Shown piece after piece: positions 47,662 to 56,435 of a stretch of 64,000 nucleotides of DNA (position 1 is the first letter of the stretch; each line of letters starts with the position of its first letter). Source of the stretch: Candidatus Latescibacterota bacterium (GTDB lineage: Bacteria > Krumholzibacteriota > Krumholzibacteriia > WVZY01). Under the pieces are notes generated by a model. It was given only the letters and a program-made list of their open reading frames with translations, was not told the origin of the DNA and ran no database searches. The translations under genes and the position numbers were made by a program. Where the stretch lies: positions 1-64,000 of the forward strand of contig WVZY01000020.1 of the NCBI GenBank assembly GCA_011772205.1, read 5' to 3'.

Positions 47662-48039
47662 CTACTTTCTGCACCCGAGTATTTCCTGAATCCTCTCTAT
47701 CAGCCGATTCGGGCTGAAAGGCTTCACGACATAATCCACGGCTCCAACTTCGAAACCGAGCCTCTTATCCACGTCCCGGCCTTTCGCTGTTAGAAGGACG
47801 ACCGGAACGCTCTTCGTTTCCGGATCACGCTTGAGCCTTCGGCACGTTTCGTACCCATCGAGGACCGGCATCATGATGTCCAGCACGACGAGATCAGGTT
47901 TCTCCTGCTTTGCTTTTTCGATGGCAAGTTCACCGTTGTTGGCCGTGATCACCTCGAAACCCTCCGCGCTGAGGCTGAACTCTAGGATATGGAGAATGTA
48001 GACCTCGTCGTCCACAACAAGAATTTTCCCCAACGGCAT
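47662..48039 (-). CDS. Single-domain response regulator (CheY-like receiver)
   Basis: 125 residues, one receiver domain only. Acidic pocket Asp10-Asp11, phospho-acceptor Asp54 (VVLDIMMP), Thr in VVLLTAKG and Lys in DYVVKPFSP are all intact. With no output domain it must act by protein contact or as a phosphate shuttle. AGGAGG precedes the ATG. It is the last gene of the signalling island, 48 bases after the larger kinase, and is the obvious phosphorylation partner of one of the three kinases. Confidence 0.93.
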   Translation of the reverse strand: MPLGKILVVDDEVYILHILEFSLSAEGFEVITANNGELAIEKAKQEKPDLVVLDIMMPVLDGYETCRRLKRDPETKSVPVVLLTAKGRDVDKRLGFEVGAVDYVVKPFSPNRLIERIQEILGCRK

Positions 48040-48087
48040 ATTGATTTCCTCCTTGAAGGCACAGGGCCGCGACCCTCTTGCATCACG

Positions 48088-51000
48088 TTATGCGCGTTCC
48101 CCTTCCGGCACTCCTCCCACCACATCATCTCTGCGAGGGAATAGATGCCCGCATTCCTCCAGTTTCTCCAAAAATGCATCCACAATATTCGGATCGAAAA
48201 ACGTTCCCGAGCGGTGCCTGATCACATCCTTAGCCTCATCCAAGGTGTATTTCTTCTGATAGGGACGATTCGATATCAATGCTCTGAGAGAGTCGGCAAC
48301 TCTGAGGATTCTGGCCTCTATGGGAATTGCTTCCCCCGATAATTTGCCCGGATACCCCGTCCCATCGAAATTCTCATGATGGTACAAAATTATATCCCGA
48401 ATATTGCGGGCCATCTCGAATGTTTTGAGCATTTCGGCGCCTTGCACCGTATGCTGTTCGATTGCTTTCCGATCCTTTGCAGACAGTTCAAAAGGCTTTT
48501 TGATGATGTGATAACCGACTTTCGAAAGACCCAGATCATAAACGCTCATAAGGTAGCGGAGAGAGGACTGCTGCTCCTCGCCTAGGCCCAGTTTCTTGGC
48601 GACTTTGCTCACAAGCTCCGTGATCCCCTCCGCATTCTGAACATCGATGTAACGCTTCACATCGAGAATTGCTTTGAAAGTCGCCCTGACCTCGCTGAAA
48701 TCGATCGAGGTTTCGACGAATCTGCCCAGCTTGACCAGGGCCGCACTAAGTCTCTCTGCAAAAAGCTCAAGAAGCTTACAGTCTTCGGCATCGAACCTCG
48801 CCTTGCTGATGTGGTTTGCAACGTTCACCACGCCGACGACTTGCTCCTCTTTCATTATCGGCACGGACAGGAACGAATTCGATTCGTACAGAAAATCATT
48901 GTTCTTTCTCATAAGCCTTGGATCTTTTTCAATATCCTGTACCAGCCAAGACTTTCCCTCCCGCAGTATCCGACCGGCAATTCCTTCGCCCGCTTTCAGT
49001 TTGGCGTGCTCGACAACCTCTTCATCGAGACCAATGGCGGACTCGACCCTCAGTTCTCTCTCAGTATCGTCGAATAGCATGATCGAGACTCGCTTGGCAC
49101 CAACGAGTTCAGCCACCAGCTCCACTAGCAACTCCATATAGCGCTCGACCTCGAACCGGTGAACCATCTCCCCGAGATTCAGTAGCTGAGAACGAACAAC
49201 CACTTCTTTTTTAGGCAGTACTATTATGAACCGGGAACCGCGGTCAGGGTGGTTTTCAACCCAAATCCGCCCATCATGCCAGTCCACAATGTTCTTGCAT
49301 ATCGCCAGGCCCAATCCCGGGCCACCGTACTTTCGCGTTGTCGATCCATCAACTTGATGAAAACGATCGAAGATCATGTCGATCTGTTCTTCGGGGATCC
49401 CGATTCCATCATCCTCTACAATGATTCGGGCGGAAAGCGTTTCGTTCTCGAGCCTTATCCAGACATTTCCTCCGTCGGGCGTGAATTTCGAAGCGTTGTG
49501 CAGGAGGTTGATGATCAGCTGCTTCATGAGTTCTCTTTCTGCGCGAATCGTAACTTCCGAATCCGGCAGCTCTTGATGGAGAGTTATGTTTTTTTGTTTG
49601 AAATTCTTCTCCATCTCCTTGGCGGCAATTGTGATGGTCTCGTTGAGACTGCAAGGAGTTCTTTCGAATTTGATCGCGCCCGATTCCATCTGAGAAAAGT
49701 CGAGAATATCTTCGATGAGTGTCATAAGACGCCCGCTTTCCTCTTCTATCACAACGAGGAATTCTCTGAGAATTTTTCTTTCTACTTGGTCCACGTTCTT
49801 CAATAAGGTCTCACAGTATGCTTTGATCGAAGTCAGCGGCGTCCTGAATTCGTGGGAAACGGTCGCAATGAAGTTGGCCTTCATCTTATTCAGGCCTGAG
49901 ATTTTCGAGGTATATGATTTGAGCTTCTCGTTTTTGCTTTCGAGCTCTCCAAAGAGATTTGCGTTTCTGATCGCTGCCACAGCGAGGGACGCGACGCTTT
50001 CCAGATTTTCGATCACTTCCGCTATGGAGACGTTCGCATTTTCGGGATTTTCCACGGACAAGTAGCCGATCGTTCCAGATCCTTCTTCAGTCAGAGGTAC
50101 TATAAGAAGGTCGATATCTCCCCACGCATTGCCGACCAACATGGACTCGCCCTCCTCTGGGGCTTCGCCCGACTCCCCTTCCCGGCTGAGTGAACTCTGG
50201 CGGAAGAAATAGCTTTTGCTCATACGGAATTTTGCCTCGATCATTTTTTCATACTCCGCCTGAGGCATGCGATAGCTCAGAACGGTCTCCCTTACTTCTT
50301 CATTCAGACCTGCATATGCCCGTGTTTCAAAGCTATGTGTCTTCTCGTTCAAAAGACGGAGAATCACCGTTTTGAATCCGAGGTTCTCCCTGACGAGATC
50401 AACTATCATCTGGAGCAGTTCGCCGAGTTCTTTCCGCTTTTGAATAGTCAGACCGATATGGAGAACCTTCTCTAGATTCTCCACCCGCTTCGCTAGGGAG
50501 AGAGTTTGTTCCTTCTGCCGCTTGATCAACACATTGTTGTCTTCGTAAACATCTGATGCGATTTTACTCAGTTTCGCGAGTTCTTCTTTTGCCCTCGTCA
50601 TTTCCTCCATGCTGGCATCGGACTTGTTCTTATAATAAAGCCCAAGACGCATGTTATGCGAATGCAGCAATGCCAACCCACTAAACAGCAAGAGGAGGTC
50701 TGCGAGCATTGAGATCGTCCTAAACGCTCCCACTCCGGTGTGGAATGCCATCGCGGCAAACATTGCAAGCCATGAAACAGCAAGCCAAGGGATCGAAATA
50801 TAGAGCCCCCGCCTTTGTTCTGGACCAAATCCATGGACGATTTCGAAAATGAACATAACCGGCCTAGCCATTGCAGTGAAAAGCGCCATATTGACGATTC
50901 CGATAGCCGTAAGTGATAGCGCACCTGCTTGGGTCAAGAAAAAGCAGGTAAATCCTCCTGCAACAAAGAGGTACCCCGTCTGTTGGAGAAGAATGGCCTC

Positions 51001-51357
51001 CTCGCTCGCACCCTCCGGATTTTCTGGAGAGGGGTGGTGGTTCTCGTGCGCGGGGGTGTACTGCACCAGCAGCTTGGTCAAACCGAAAGCAGCGAAAATG
51101 AGACTCATCAGGTTTAGCGCCGCCCAGAGTGTTTCAGGAAACAAGCGCCCACCGTCGATCGCACTCATGAAAGCGAAAGCAAGGCCCCTCGCTAACAAGA
51201 AAGTCAGGACGGCAAGAAATATCAGCTCGTAAACTCTGTGTTGGACGACCTTTCTTCCCTTTATGAGATCATACAACACGAGGAGGGACAGAATCACAGC
51301 GAGGAACATATAAGCGGCGCCCCATTCGAGTGAGATGATTCTATTCGCAACTTCCAT
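48088..51357 (-). CDS. Membrane histidine kinase fused to GAF and degenerate HD-GYP (YD) domains
   Basis: 1089 residues. The N-terminus has about seven membrane helices (roughly 12-235), then a coiled coil (250-300), GAF 1 (about 300-470), HisKA with His502 (TVSHEFRTPLTS), HATPase (N box INLLHNASKFTPDGG; DGIGIP; GPGLGLAICKNI), GAF 2 (about 735-880) and an HD-GYP-like domain (about 900-1065). In the last domain the catalytic HD pair reads Tyr940-Asp941 (SVYDLG), although His969, His993-His994 and GYP (1001-1003) remain. Loss of the first histidine suggests weak or no c-di-GMP hydrolysis, perhaps a binding role. AAGGGG precedes the ATG. It follows its HD-intact paralogue by 30 bases. Confidence 0.92.
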   Translation of the reverse strand: MEVANRIISLEWGAAYMFLAVILSLLVLYDLIKGRKVVQHRVYELIFLAVLTFLLARGLAFAFMSAIDGGRLFPETLWAALNLMSLIFAAFGLTKLLVQYTPAHENHHPSPENPEGASEEAILLQQTGYLFVAGGFTCFFLTQAGALSLTAIGIVNMALFTAMARPVMFIFEIVHGFGPEQRRGLYISIPWLAVSWLAMFAAMAFHTGVGAFRTISMLADLLLLFSGLALLHSHNMRLGLYYKNKSDASMEEMTRAKEELAKLSKIASDVYEDNNVLIKRQKEQTLSLAKRVENLEKVLHIGLTIQKRKELGELLQMIVDLVRENLGFKTVILRLLNEKTHSFETRAYAGLNEEVRETVLSYRMPQAEYEKMIEAKFRMSKSYFFRQSSLSREGESGEAPEEGESMLVGNAWGDIDLLIVPLTEEGSGTIGYLSVENPENANVSIAEVIENLESVASLAVAAIRNANLFGELESKNEKLKSYTSKISGLNKMKANFIATVSHEFRTPLTSIKAYCETLLKNVDQVERKILREFLVVIEEESGRLMTLIEDILDFSQMESGAIKFERTPCSLNETITIAAKEMEKNFKQKNITLHQELPDSEVTIRAERELMKQLIINLLHNASKFTPDGGNVWIRLENETLSARIIVEDDGIGIPEEQIDMIFDRFHQVDGSTTRKYGGPGLGLAICKNIVDWHDGRIWVENHPDRGSRFIIVLPKKEVVVRSQLLNLGEMVHRFEVERYMELLVELVAELVGAKRVSIMLFDDTERELRVESAIGLDEEVVEHAKLKAGEGIAGRILREGKSWLVQDIEKDPRLMRKNNDFLYESNSFLSVPIMKEEQVVGVVNVANHISKARFDAEDCKLLELFAERLSAALVKLGRFVETSIDFSEVRATFKAILDVKRYIDVQNAEGITELVSKVAKKLGLGEEQQSSLRYLMSVYDLGLSKVGYHIIKKPFELSAKDRKAIEQHTVQGAEMLKTFEMARNIRDIILYHHENFDGTGYPGKLSGEAIPIEARILRVADSLRALISNRPYQKKYTLDEAKDVIRHRSGTFFDPNIVDAFLEKLEECGHLFPRRDDVVGGVPEGERA

Positions 51358-51387
51358 CGCGATCCCCTTATGGATTGCTCAACGAGC

Positions 51388-54387
51388 TCAATTTGAAATG
51401 CTTTCCCTGAGCATTTCGCGGAACTCCTGGGCTTGATGGGCAGTGAGCTTTCCCTCTTCTCTCAAAACCTGGAGAAATGCATCCACGACTTCGGGATCAA
51501 ACTGCTTATTTGCATTGTCCACGAGCTCCTTCAGAGCAGCCCCCATCGGCATTCTCTTACGATATACACGATCAACCGTCATGGATTGATATGCGTCTAT
51601 TACGGCGAGAATCCTGGCTCCTGTGGGTATCTCGTCCCCTTTTAGCCCCATGGGGTAACCCAGGCCATCCATTCGCTCGTGGTGATAGAGGATTATGTTG
51701 CTGACCAGCTCGACGAACTCGAGCGGTTTGATGAGTTCTTTCCCTGTACTCGGGTGTCGTTGAATTTGCTCGATTTCGTCATTCGTAAGGTTCAACGTTT
51801 TGTTTAGAATTTCATCGCTGACCTTCGTCATGCCTATGTCATGAACGCTCGCTACATATTGAATAACTCTGACCTCTTTATCACTGAGGCCGAGCTTTCT
51901 GGATACGCGGACGGCGAGATCGACGATCGTCTCGATCACGCCGGTCTTCATTTGTGCGTTCAGCATCTTTCTGAAGGCTTGCACGGTATCTTTGAGGAGA
52001 GCAGTAGAATCATCAACCGTACGGACTCTCTCCAGCGCTTTGGATATTCTCTCTCCGAAAGATATCAAGAGATTCATATCATCCCTCGTGAACGGCATTC
52101 CCGAGGTCTTATTGTTCACATTTATTACCCCCACAACCACTTCGCCGATGAAAAGCGGAACGCTTATAAGCGATGTAGTTTCATACTGAGGATTATTGGG
52201 GCATGCGTAGATCTCGTTTTCTTCTATGTTATCTATAAAAATCGGAACTCCACTCTTCGCCACCTTGCCGGAGATACCCTCCCCGATCTTCATCCGAGTC
52301 TGCTCGACGATCCACTCATCGAGCCCGTAGGAAACTTTGATAAAGAGCTCCGACCTGTTCTTGTCAAGGAGCATCAAAGAGACGGTTTTTGCAGATAAGA
52401 GCTCCGCGATCATCCTGATGATCAATTCGAGCATCAGGTGAAGTTCATCCCTTGCATTTACCACTTCGGCTATATAACCGAGGAGATCGTTGTAGCAGTG
52501 CTCTTTAGGAATGGTAATTATAAAATTGCTGCCTACGTTCTCCTCGCTTTCTACCGTGATCGTACCGCCATGTTGTTCGACGATATTCTTGACGATCGCC
52601 AACCCCAGCCCAACTCCTTCGTAACTCATGGTCTCATCGGACCGGACACGGAAGTATTTATCGAATATTCTCCCTATCTCCTCGCGTGGAATACCGATGC
52701 CCTCATCACTGACGGACGCGCTTATATCAACCGCACCTTCTTCAGCAGTAATTTTTATTTTCTTCCCTTTCTCGGAGTATTTCACTGCGTTGTTGATAAG
52801 ATTGATGAAAACCTCCTTCATAAGATCCTCGTCGGCATCGATATTAGGTAGATTCGGCGGAATATCTTTAACCACTTGGAGGTCCTTTTCATCAAGAGCC
52901 GGTTTCATCGTTGCGATTGCTTCAAGAACCAGATCATCTAGACTGACGTTTTTCCTGTCGAGGGATCTCTGGCCGAACTCGATTTTGGTAACATCGAGAA
53001 TTCCATTTACGATTCGAATGAGCCTTTCAGTCTCTTTGGAAATGATTTCAAGGAACTGCTTGCTCTGTGGAAAATTCGGATCGTTACTATAGTTGCACAG
53101 CGTTTCAACGTACGCTTTGATCGACGTTAAAGGTGTTCTCAATTCGTGCGAAACATGCAGTACGAAATCCGACTTCAGCGAGTTTGCTTTCTCCAAGCGA
53201 GCAACATCTTCTTCCAATGAGTTGATTTTTCTTTCGAGTGACTCGTATAACCGACTTTTTTCAATGGCTATAGAGAGCTGATTACTGAGGATCATTATCA
53301 GTCTCAAATGCTGATCCTCAAATCTCTTCGGCAAAAAGTCACCTGCAAGCATCAATCCAAAAACCTGATTGCCGGCGGTGAGGGGGCATCCAATGAATGA
53401 ACGCATCCCACTCTGGACAAAAGCATCGCTCCCGCCGGATACACGCTCTAGCTTGACATCCTCGACTACCACTGGGGAATTGCGACTGCGAATCCACTCA
53501 GAAAGGCCGCTACGCTCTAGATGATCGTTTAGCTTCGGATTATAACTCTGGCGCAGGCCCACAAAAATCGAGTTTGTAATTTCCTGCTTGCCGTTGAAGA
53601 GGATTATTCCGGCCCATGGTTGAGACAGAAGTATTGTCGCTTCTTTCGCAACGATCTTGAGAAGGGTATCGAGCGTTATCACGGAGTTGATACCCAGGCT
53701 GATATCATAGAGACGCGTTAACTCGAGGATCTTGTCTTCGGATTCCTTGTCCTTTTTTCGGAGTCTCTCTACGGTAAGTTGAAGCCGATTTTGAAAAACT
53801 GAGGAGAGAAAGAGAACGAAACCCATGAATGCGCATAGGACCAGGAGCGAACCGACATAATAATGGCCGCTCTCGAAAGCACTGCCTTGCGGAGAATAGC
53901 AGCTATGGTGTGGGATGATTCCGCGAAATTCGAGGAAACCCAATACAGCGACTAAGACAATCGCAGTGCAAAAATAATACAAGATATTCTGTTTCGAGGA
54001 GAATATGTAGCTTGCAAAGAATAGGGGGACTGCAAGAAGAATAAGAAACGGACTTTCAAGCGTGCCGGTGAGGTATATCAGCGAAGCTACTACGATCAAA
54101 TCGAGATAGCTTGAGTACCAGTGCACTGCGGTATCAACTTTTCTGCGCGCCCAAGAGCGTTTCGACCCAATCCACTCCCAAAGCCCTTTACCGTAATACT
54201 GGAAAACAGCAGCGCCAACGAATATAAAAAGTAGAGCATCAGAGTTGTAGTCGAAGCTTGCGAAGTATTTCGAGATGACCACGATGAGAAAGAAGGAAAA
54301 GAGCTCCACGAGGCGAAGGGAAATCACATTGACAGAGTCTCTTCTCCCAAAGGGTATGCTCGCGAATCTTCTAATGTCTGAATCCAT
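51388..54387 (-). CDS. Membrane histidine kinase fused to GAF and HD-GYP phosphodiesterase-like domains
   Basis: About 999 residues from ATG 54387 (a TTG two codons upstream is open). About six membrane helices (30-200) precede a coiled coil, GAF 1 (about 225-385), HisKA with His414 (HVSHELRTPLTS), HATPase (FINLINNAVKYSEKG; EGIGIP; GVGLGLAIVKNI), GAF 2 (about 640-790) and HD-GYP (about 815-985). The HD pair is intact (SVHDIG, about 849-850), with His-His (YHHERMDG) and GYP (910-912), so c-di-GMP hydrolysis is plausible. The lysine usually following HDIG is Met. A kinase and a c-di-GMP hydrolase in one chain is an unusual layout. Only 9 bases separate it from the upstream soluble kinase, so the genes are probably translationally coupled. 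Confidence 0.92.
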   Translation of the reverse strand: MDSDIRRFASIPFGRRDSVNVISLRLVELFSFFLIVVISKYFASFDYNSDALLFIFVGAAVFQYYGKGLWEWIGSKRSWARRKVDTAVHWYSSYLDLIVVASLIYLTGTLESPFLILLAVPLFFASYIFSSKQNILYYFCTAIVLVAVLGFLEFRGIIPHHSCYSPQGSAFESGHYYVGSLLVLCAFMGFVLFLSSVFQNRLQLTVERLRKKDKESEDKILELTRLYDISLGINSVITLDTLLKIVAKEATILLSQPWAGIILFNGKQEITNSIFVGLRQSYNPKLNDHLERSGLSEWIRSRNSPVVVEDVKLERVSGGSDAFVQSGMRSFIGCPLTAGNQVFGLMLAGDFLPKRFEDQHLRLIMILSNQLSIAIEKSRLYESLERKINSLEEDVARLEKANSLKSDFVLHVSHELRTPLTSIKAYVETLCNYSNDPNFPQSKQFLEIISKETERLIRIVNGILDVTKIEFGQRSLDRKNVSLDDLVLEAIATMKPALDEKDLQVVKDIPPNLPNIDADEDLMKEVFINLINNAVKYSEKGKKIKITAEEGAVDISASVSDEGIGIPREEIGRIFDKYFRVRSDETMSYEGVGLGLAIVKNIVEQHGGTITVESEENVGSNFIITIPKEHCYNDLLGYIAEVVNARDELHLMLELIIRMIAELLSAKTVSLMLLDKNRSELFIKVSYGLDEWIVEQTRMKIGEGISGKVAKSGVPIFIDNIEENEIYACPNNPQYETTSLISVPLFIGEVVVGVINVNNKTSGMPFTRDDMNLLISFGERISKALERVRTVDDSTALLKDTVQAFRKMLNAQMKTGVIETIVDLAVRVSRKLGLSDKEVRVIQYVASVHDIGMTKVSDEILNKTLNLTNDEIEQIQRHPSTGKELIKPLEFVELVSNIILYHHERMDGLGYPMGLKGDEIPTGARILAVIDAYQSMTVDRVYRKRMPMGAALKELVDNANKQFDPEVVDAFLQVLREEGKLTAHQAQEFREMLRESISN

Positions 54388-54396
54388 AATCAATAA

Positions 54397-55218
54397 TCAA
54401 GAGTCGGATTTTTGTTTCTGAAGCGTTGGCACCGTAATATAGACGGTTGTTCCTTGATTTGTTTTGCTTTTGATCGATACATCGCCTCCGTAAAGCTCTA
54501 TGAGGCTGCGAACAAGTGTGAGGCCTAGTCCCGACCCGCTTACCTTTTCACTTGGGACCCTGACGAACGGGTTGAAAATCTTCTGGAGGTACTCCTCCGG
54601 TATTCCCACACCTGTGTCGACAATCTGTATTTTGAAAATCTCTCGGGGTGTCGTCCCGCGCTTGTCCGGCGATCGCTTGACCGATACCTTAACCTCGGAG
54701 TTCTGTGGAGAGTAGATGAGGGCGTTCTCGACAACATTGACGAGGATCAGCTTGAGGGCATTCGGATTGAATTCAATATGCTTGGCGTTATCCGAAACGG
54801 ATACCTTCACACGGCTCCGAGCGTGAAGCTTGACCGGGAAGTCGTCAACGACGCCGTCAACAAAACCTTGAATGTCGATTTTCCTGATATTTAAGTCCTC
54901 GTCCTCGTTGTCGATCCTGAGAAGTTCCAGAAAAAACTCGTTCAGTTCGTTGAGCAGCTCGCAATCTCCTCTGGCTTTCTTGATGTTTTCCACCGCGTCG
55001 CATCCCGCCCACATCTCCAGATCTTCCAGAGCGAGATCCAGATAACCGCTGATTGCTGTCGTGGGGCGCTTGAGTTCATGCCCCATGATGAGACGGGTTG
55101 CAAGGAGGGTGCGCTTGTACTTCTCGAGTCTCTGCCTCAAGCTGTCCGCTTCAGCTCTCGCTTCACCCAACAAACTCAACAGAACATCCGTTTTGGTGTT
55201 TTCAACATCAATCGTCAT
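54397..55218 (-). CDS. Soluble histidine kinase
   Basis: 273 residues from ATG 55218, which has GGAG 9 bases upstream. There is no membrane or sensory domain: a short coiled coil leads directly to a HisKA-like segment with His47 in IMGHELKRPTTAISGYL, then a HATPase domain with VENALIYSPQNS (N box), DTGVGIP and GSGLGLTLVRSL. Such stripped kinases often take their signal from partner proteins or act on a neighbouring receiver. It is 15-36 bases after the receiver-GGDEF gene, its likely substrate. Confidence 0.92.
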   Translation of the reverse strand: MTIDVENTKTDVLLSLLGEARAEADSLRQRLEKYKRTLLATRLIMGHELKRPTTAISGYLDLALEDLEMWAGCDAVENIKKARGDCELLNELNEFFLELLRIDNEDEDLNIRKIDIQGFVDGVVDDFPVKLHARSRVKVSVSDNAKHIEFNPNALKLILVNVVENALIYSPQNSEVKVSVKRSPDKRGTTPREIFKIQIVDTGVGIPEEYLQKIFNPFVRVPSEKVSGSGLGLTLVRSLIELYGGDVSIKSKTNQGTTVYITVPTLQKQKSDS

Positions 55219-55254
55219 AATTTCACGCTCCAGAAACAAGGATCCTGAGCCGGA

Positions 55255-56235
55255 TCAACGGCCCTTCCCTTTTTTTGCCGGACTGATTTCATCCTGCCTT
55301 CGTTCCTTCACAACCACACTGCCTTTTATTTTCTTCCCGTAGTTCTTCACTTCTTTTGCAATGTCGCTTATCTCAGCGAAGTGCTTGATTTTGTAATCGG
55401 TACTGATAACGAGCGCAATAGTGACTGCCATAAGTGGAACACGGTGAACATCTCCCTGCCTGCTCGTCACCTCGAGATATCCGCGCTCGACGTCGTCTTC
55501 GCTGAGAACAAACAGAGCGTTCTTATCGAACTCCTCGATGATGTGCTGGGCGATGAACTCCGCCCGAGCGGGAGCTGTCACCAAAACAAAGTCATCTCCG
55601 CCGATATGGCCGATAAAATCATCTTTTGTCCCGAGTTTTTCGACCGTCCTCGACAGGACGCCGGCGAGAAATTCTATGATTTCATCGCCCTTTTGGTAGC
55701 CGTAGAAGTCGTTAAAGCCCTTGAAGTTATCGATGTCTATGTACAGAAACGCAAATGGCTTCCCCTGATCGATGCGGCTTTTCAGCTCGCGCTCGATCGC
55801 CGTGTTTCCAGGAAGCCCTGTGAGGGGGTTGGCCTCTTTTTGTCGTATGTTCCACTCGAGGACGTTTCTCACGCGCAAGAGAAGTTCCTCATTCGAATAC
55901 GGTTTTATCAGGTAGTCGTTGGCCCCGCCTTCGAGACCCTTGACCTTTTCGTTGAGATCGCCCCGGGCGGTAAGCATAATGATCGGGATTTGATTCATCT
56001 TAAAATCTTCTCGCATTTTGCGACAAACTTCGAAGCCATCCATCTTTGGCATCATTACATCGAGAATCACGAGGTGAGGTTTCACCTCCCCAATAAGCTC
56101 CAACGCTTCCACACCGTCTTGAGCAGTGATGACCTGGTACCCAGCCTTTTCCAGAGTAAACTTCAATATTTGAAGAATATGCGGTTCATCATCGACGGCC
56201 AGAATTCGGTACGCCGCCTGATCGGGTGTGAGCAT
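55255..56235 (-). CDS. Receiver-GGDEF response regulator (diguanylate cyclase, PleD/WspR type)
   Basis: 326 residues. A receiver domain (1-125) has Asp15-Asp16, phospho-acceptor Asp59 (VILDVMMP) and Lys111. The GGDEF domain (about 130-310) has the metal site YIDIDNFKGFND and the active-site motif as GGDDF (212-216). The usual upstream RxxD inhibitory site reads TKDD (203-206), so feedback inhibition by c-di-GMP is probably absent. Phosphorylation should switch on c-di-GMP synthesis. It is first in the signalling operon, with GGAGGAG before the ATG and a sigma-54-type promoter about 45 bases upstream. The C-terminal 20 residues are basic. Confidence 0.93.
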   Translation of the reverse strand: MLTPDQAAYRILAVDDEPHILQILKFTLEKAGYQVITAQDGVEALELIGEVKPHLVILDVMMPKMDGFEVCRKMREDFKMNQIPIIMLTARGDLNEKVKGLEGGANDYLIKPYSNEELLLRVRNVLEWNIRQKEANPLTGLPGNTAIERELKSRIDQGKPFAFLYIDIDNFKGFNDFYGYQKGDEIIEFLAGVLSRTVEKLGTKDDFIGHIGGDDFVLVTAPARAEFIAQHIIEEFDKNALFVLSEDDVERGYLEVTSRQGDVHRVPLMAVTIALVISTDYKIKHFAEISDIAKEVKNYGKKIKGSVVVKERRQDEISPAKKGKGR

Positions 56236-56279
56236 CTCTCCTCCAACATGTCCAGTGGCTTGAAGTTATCAGAGAATTC

Positions 56280-56294
56280 GCAATAAATATGCCA
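56280..56294 (-). promoter_or_regulatory. Candidate sigma-54 (-24/-12) promoter of the signalling island
   Basis: On the minus strand TGGCATATTTATTGC (56294-56280) keeps the invariant GG and GC pairs with exactly 10 bases between them, plus TTGC at -12. The predicted start is near 56268, giving a leader of about 33 bases that contains the GGAGGAG ribosome site of the receiver-GGDEF gene. No competing sigma-70 promoter was seen in the 200-base gap. RpoN dependence is inferred from the match only; no NtrC-type activator is encoded in the window. Confidence 0.6.
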
Positions 56295-56435
56295 GGGTAG
56301 AGGCGGCCGGTTGTGACAGGATAAGAGATGTTATTTGAACATATTACAAAAGGTTGGAAGGAGCACGCCGGGAGCGAAATTCGTGCCGCCTGGATCGAGG
56401 CACACTTGCACTTTGCCGTCCGGAATGCTCCGGAT

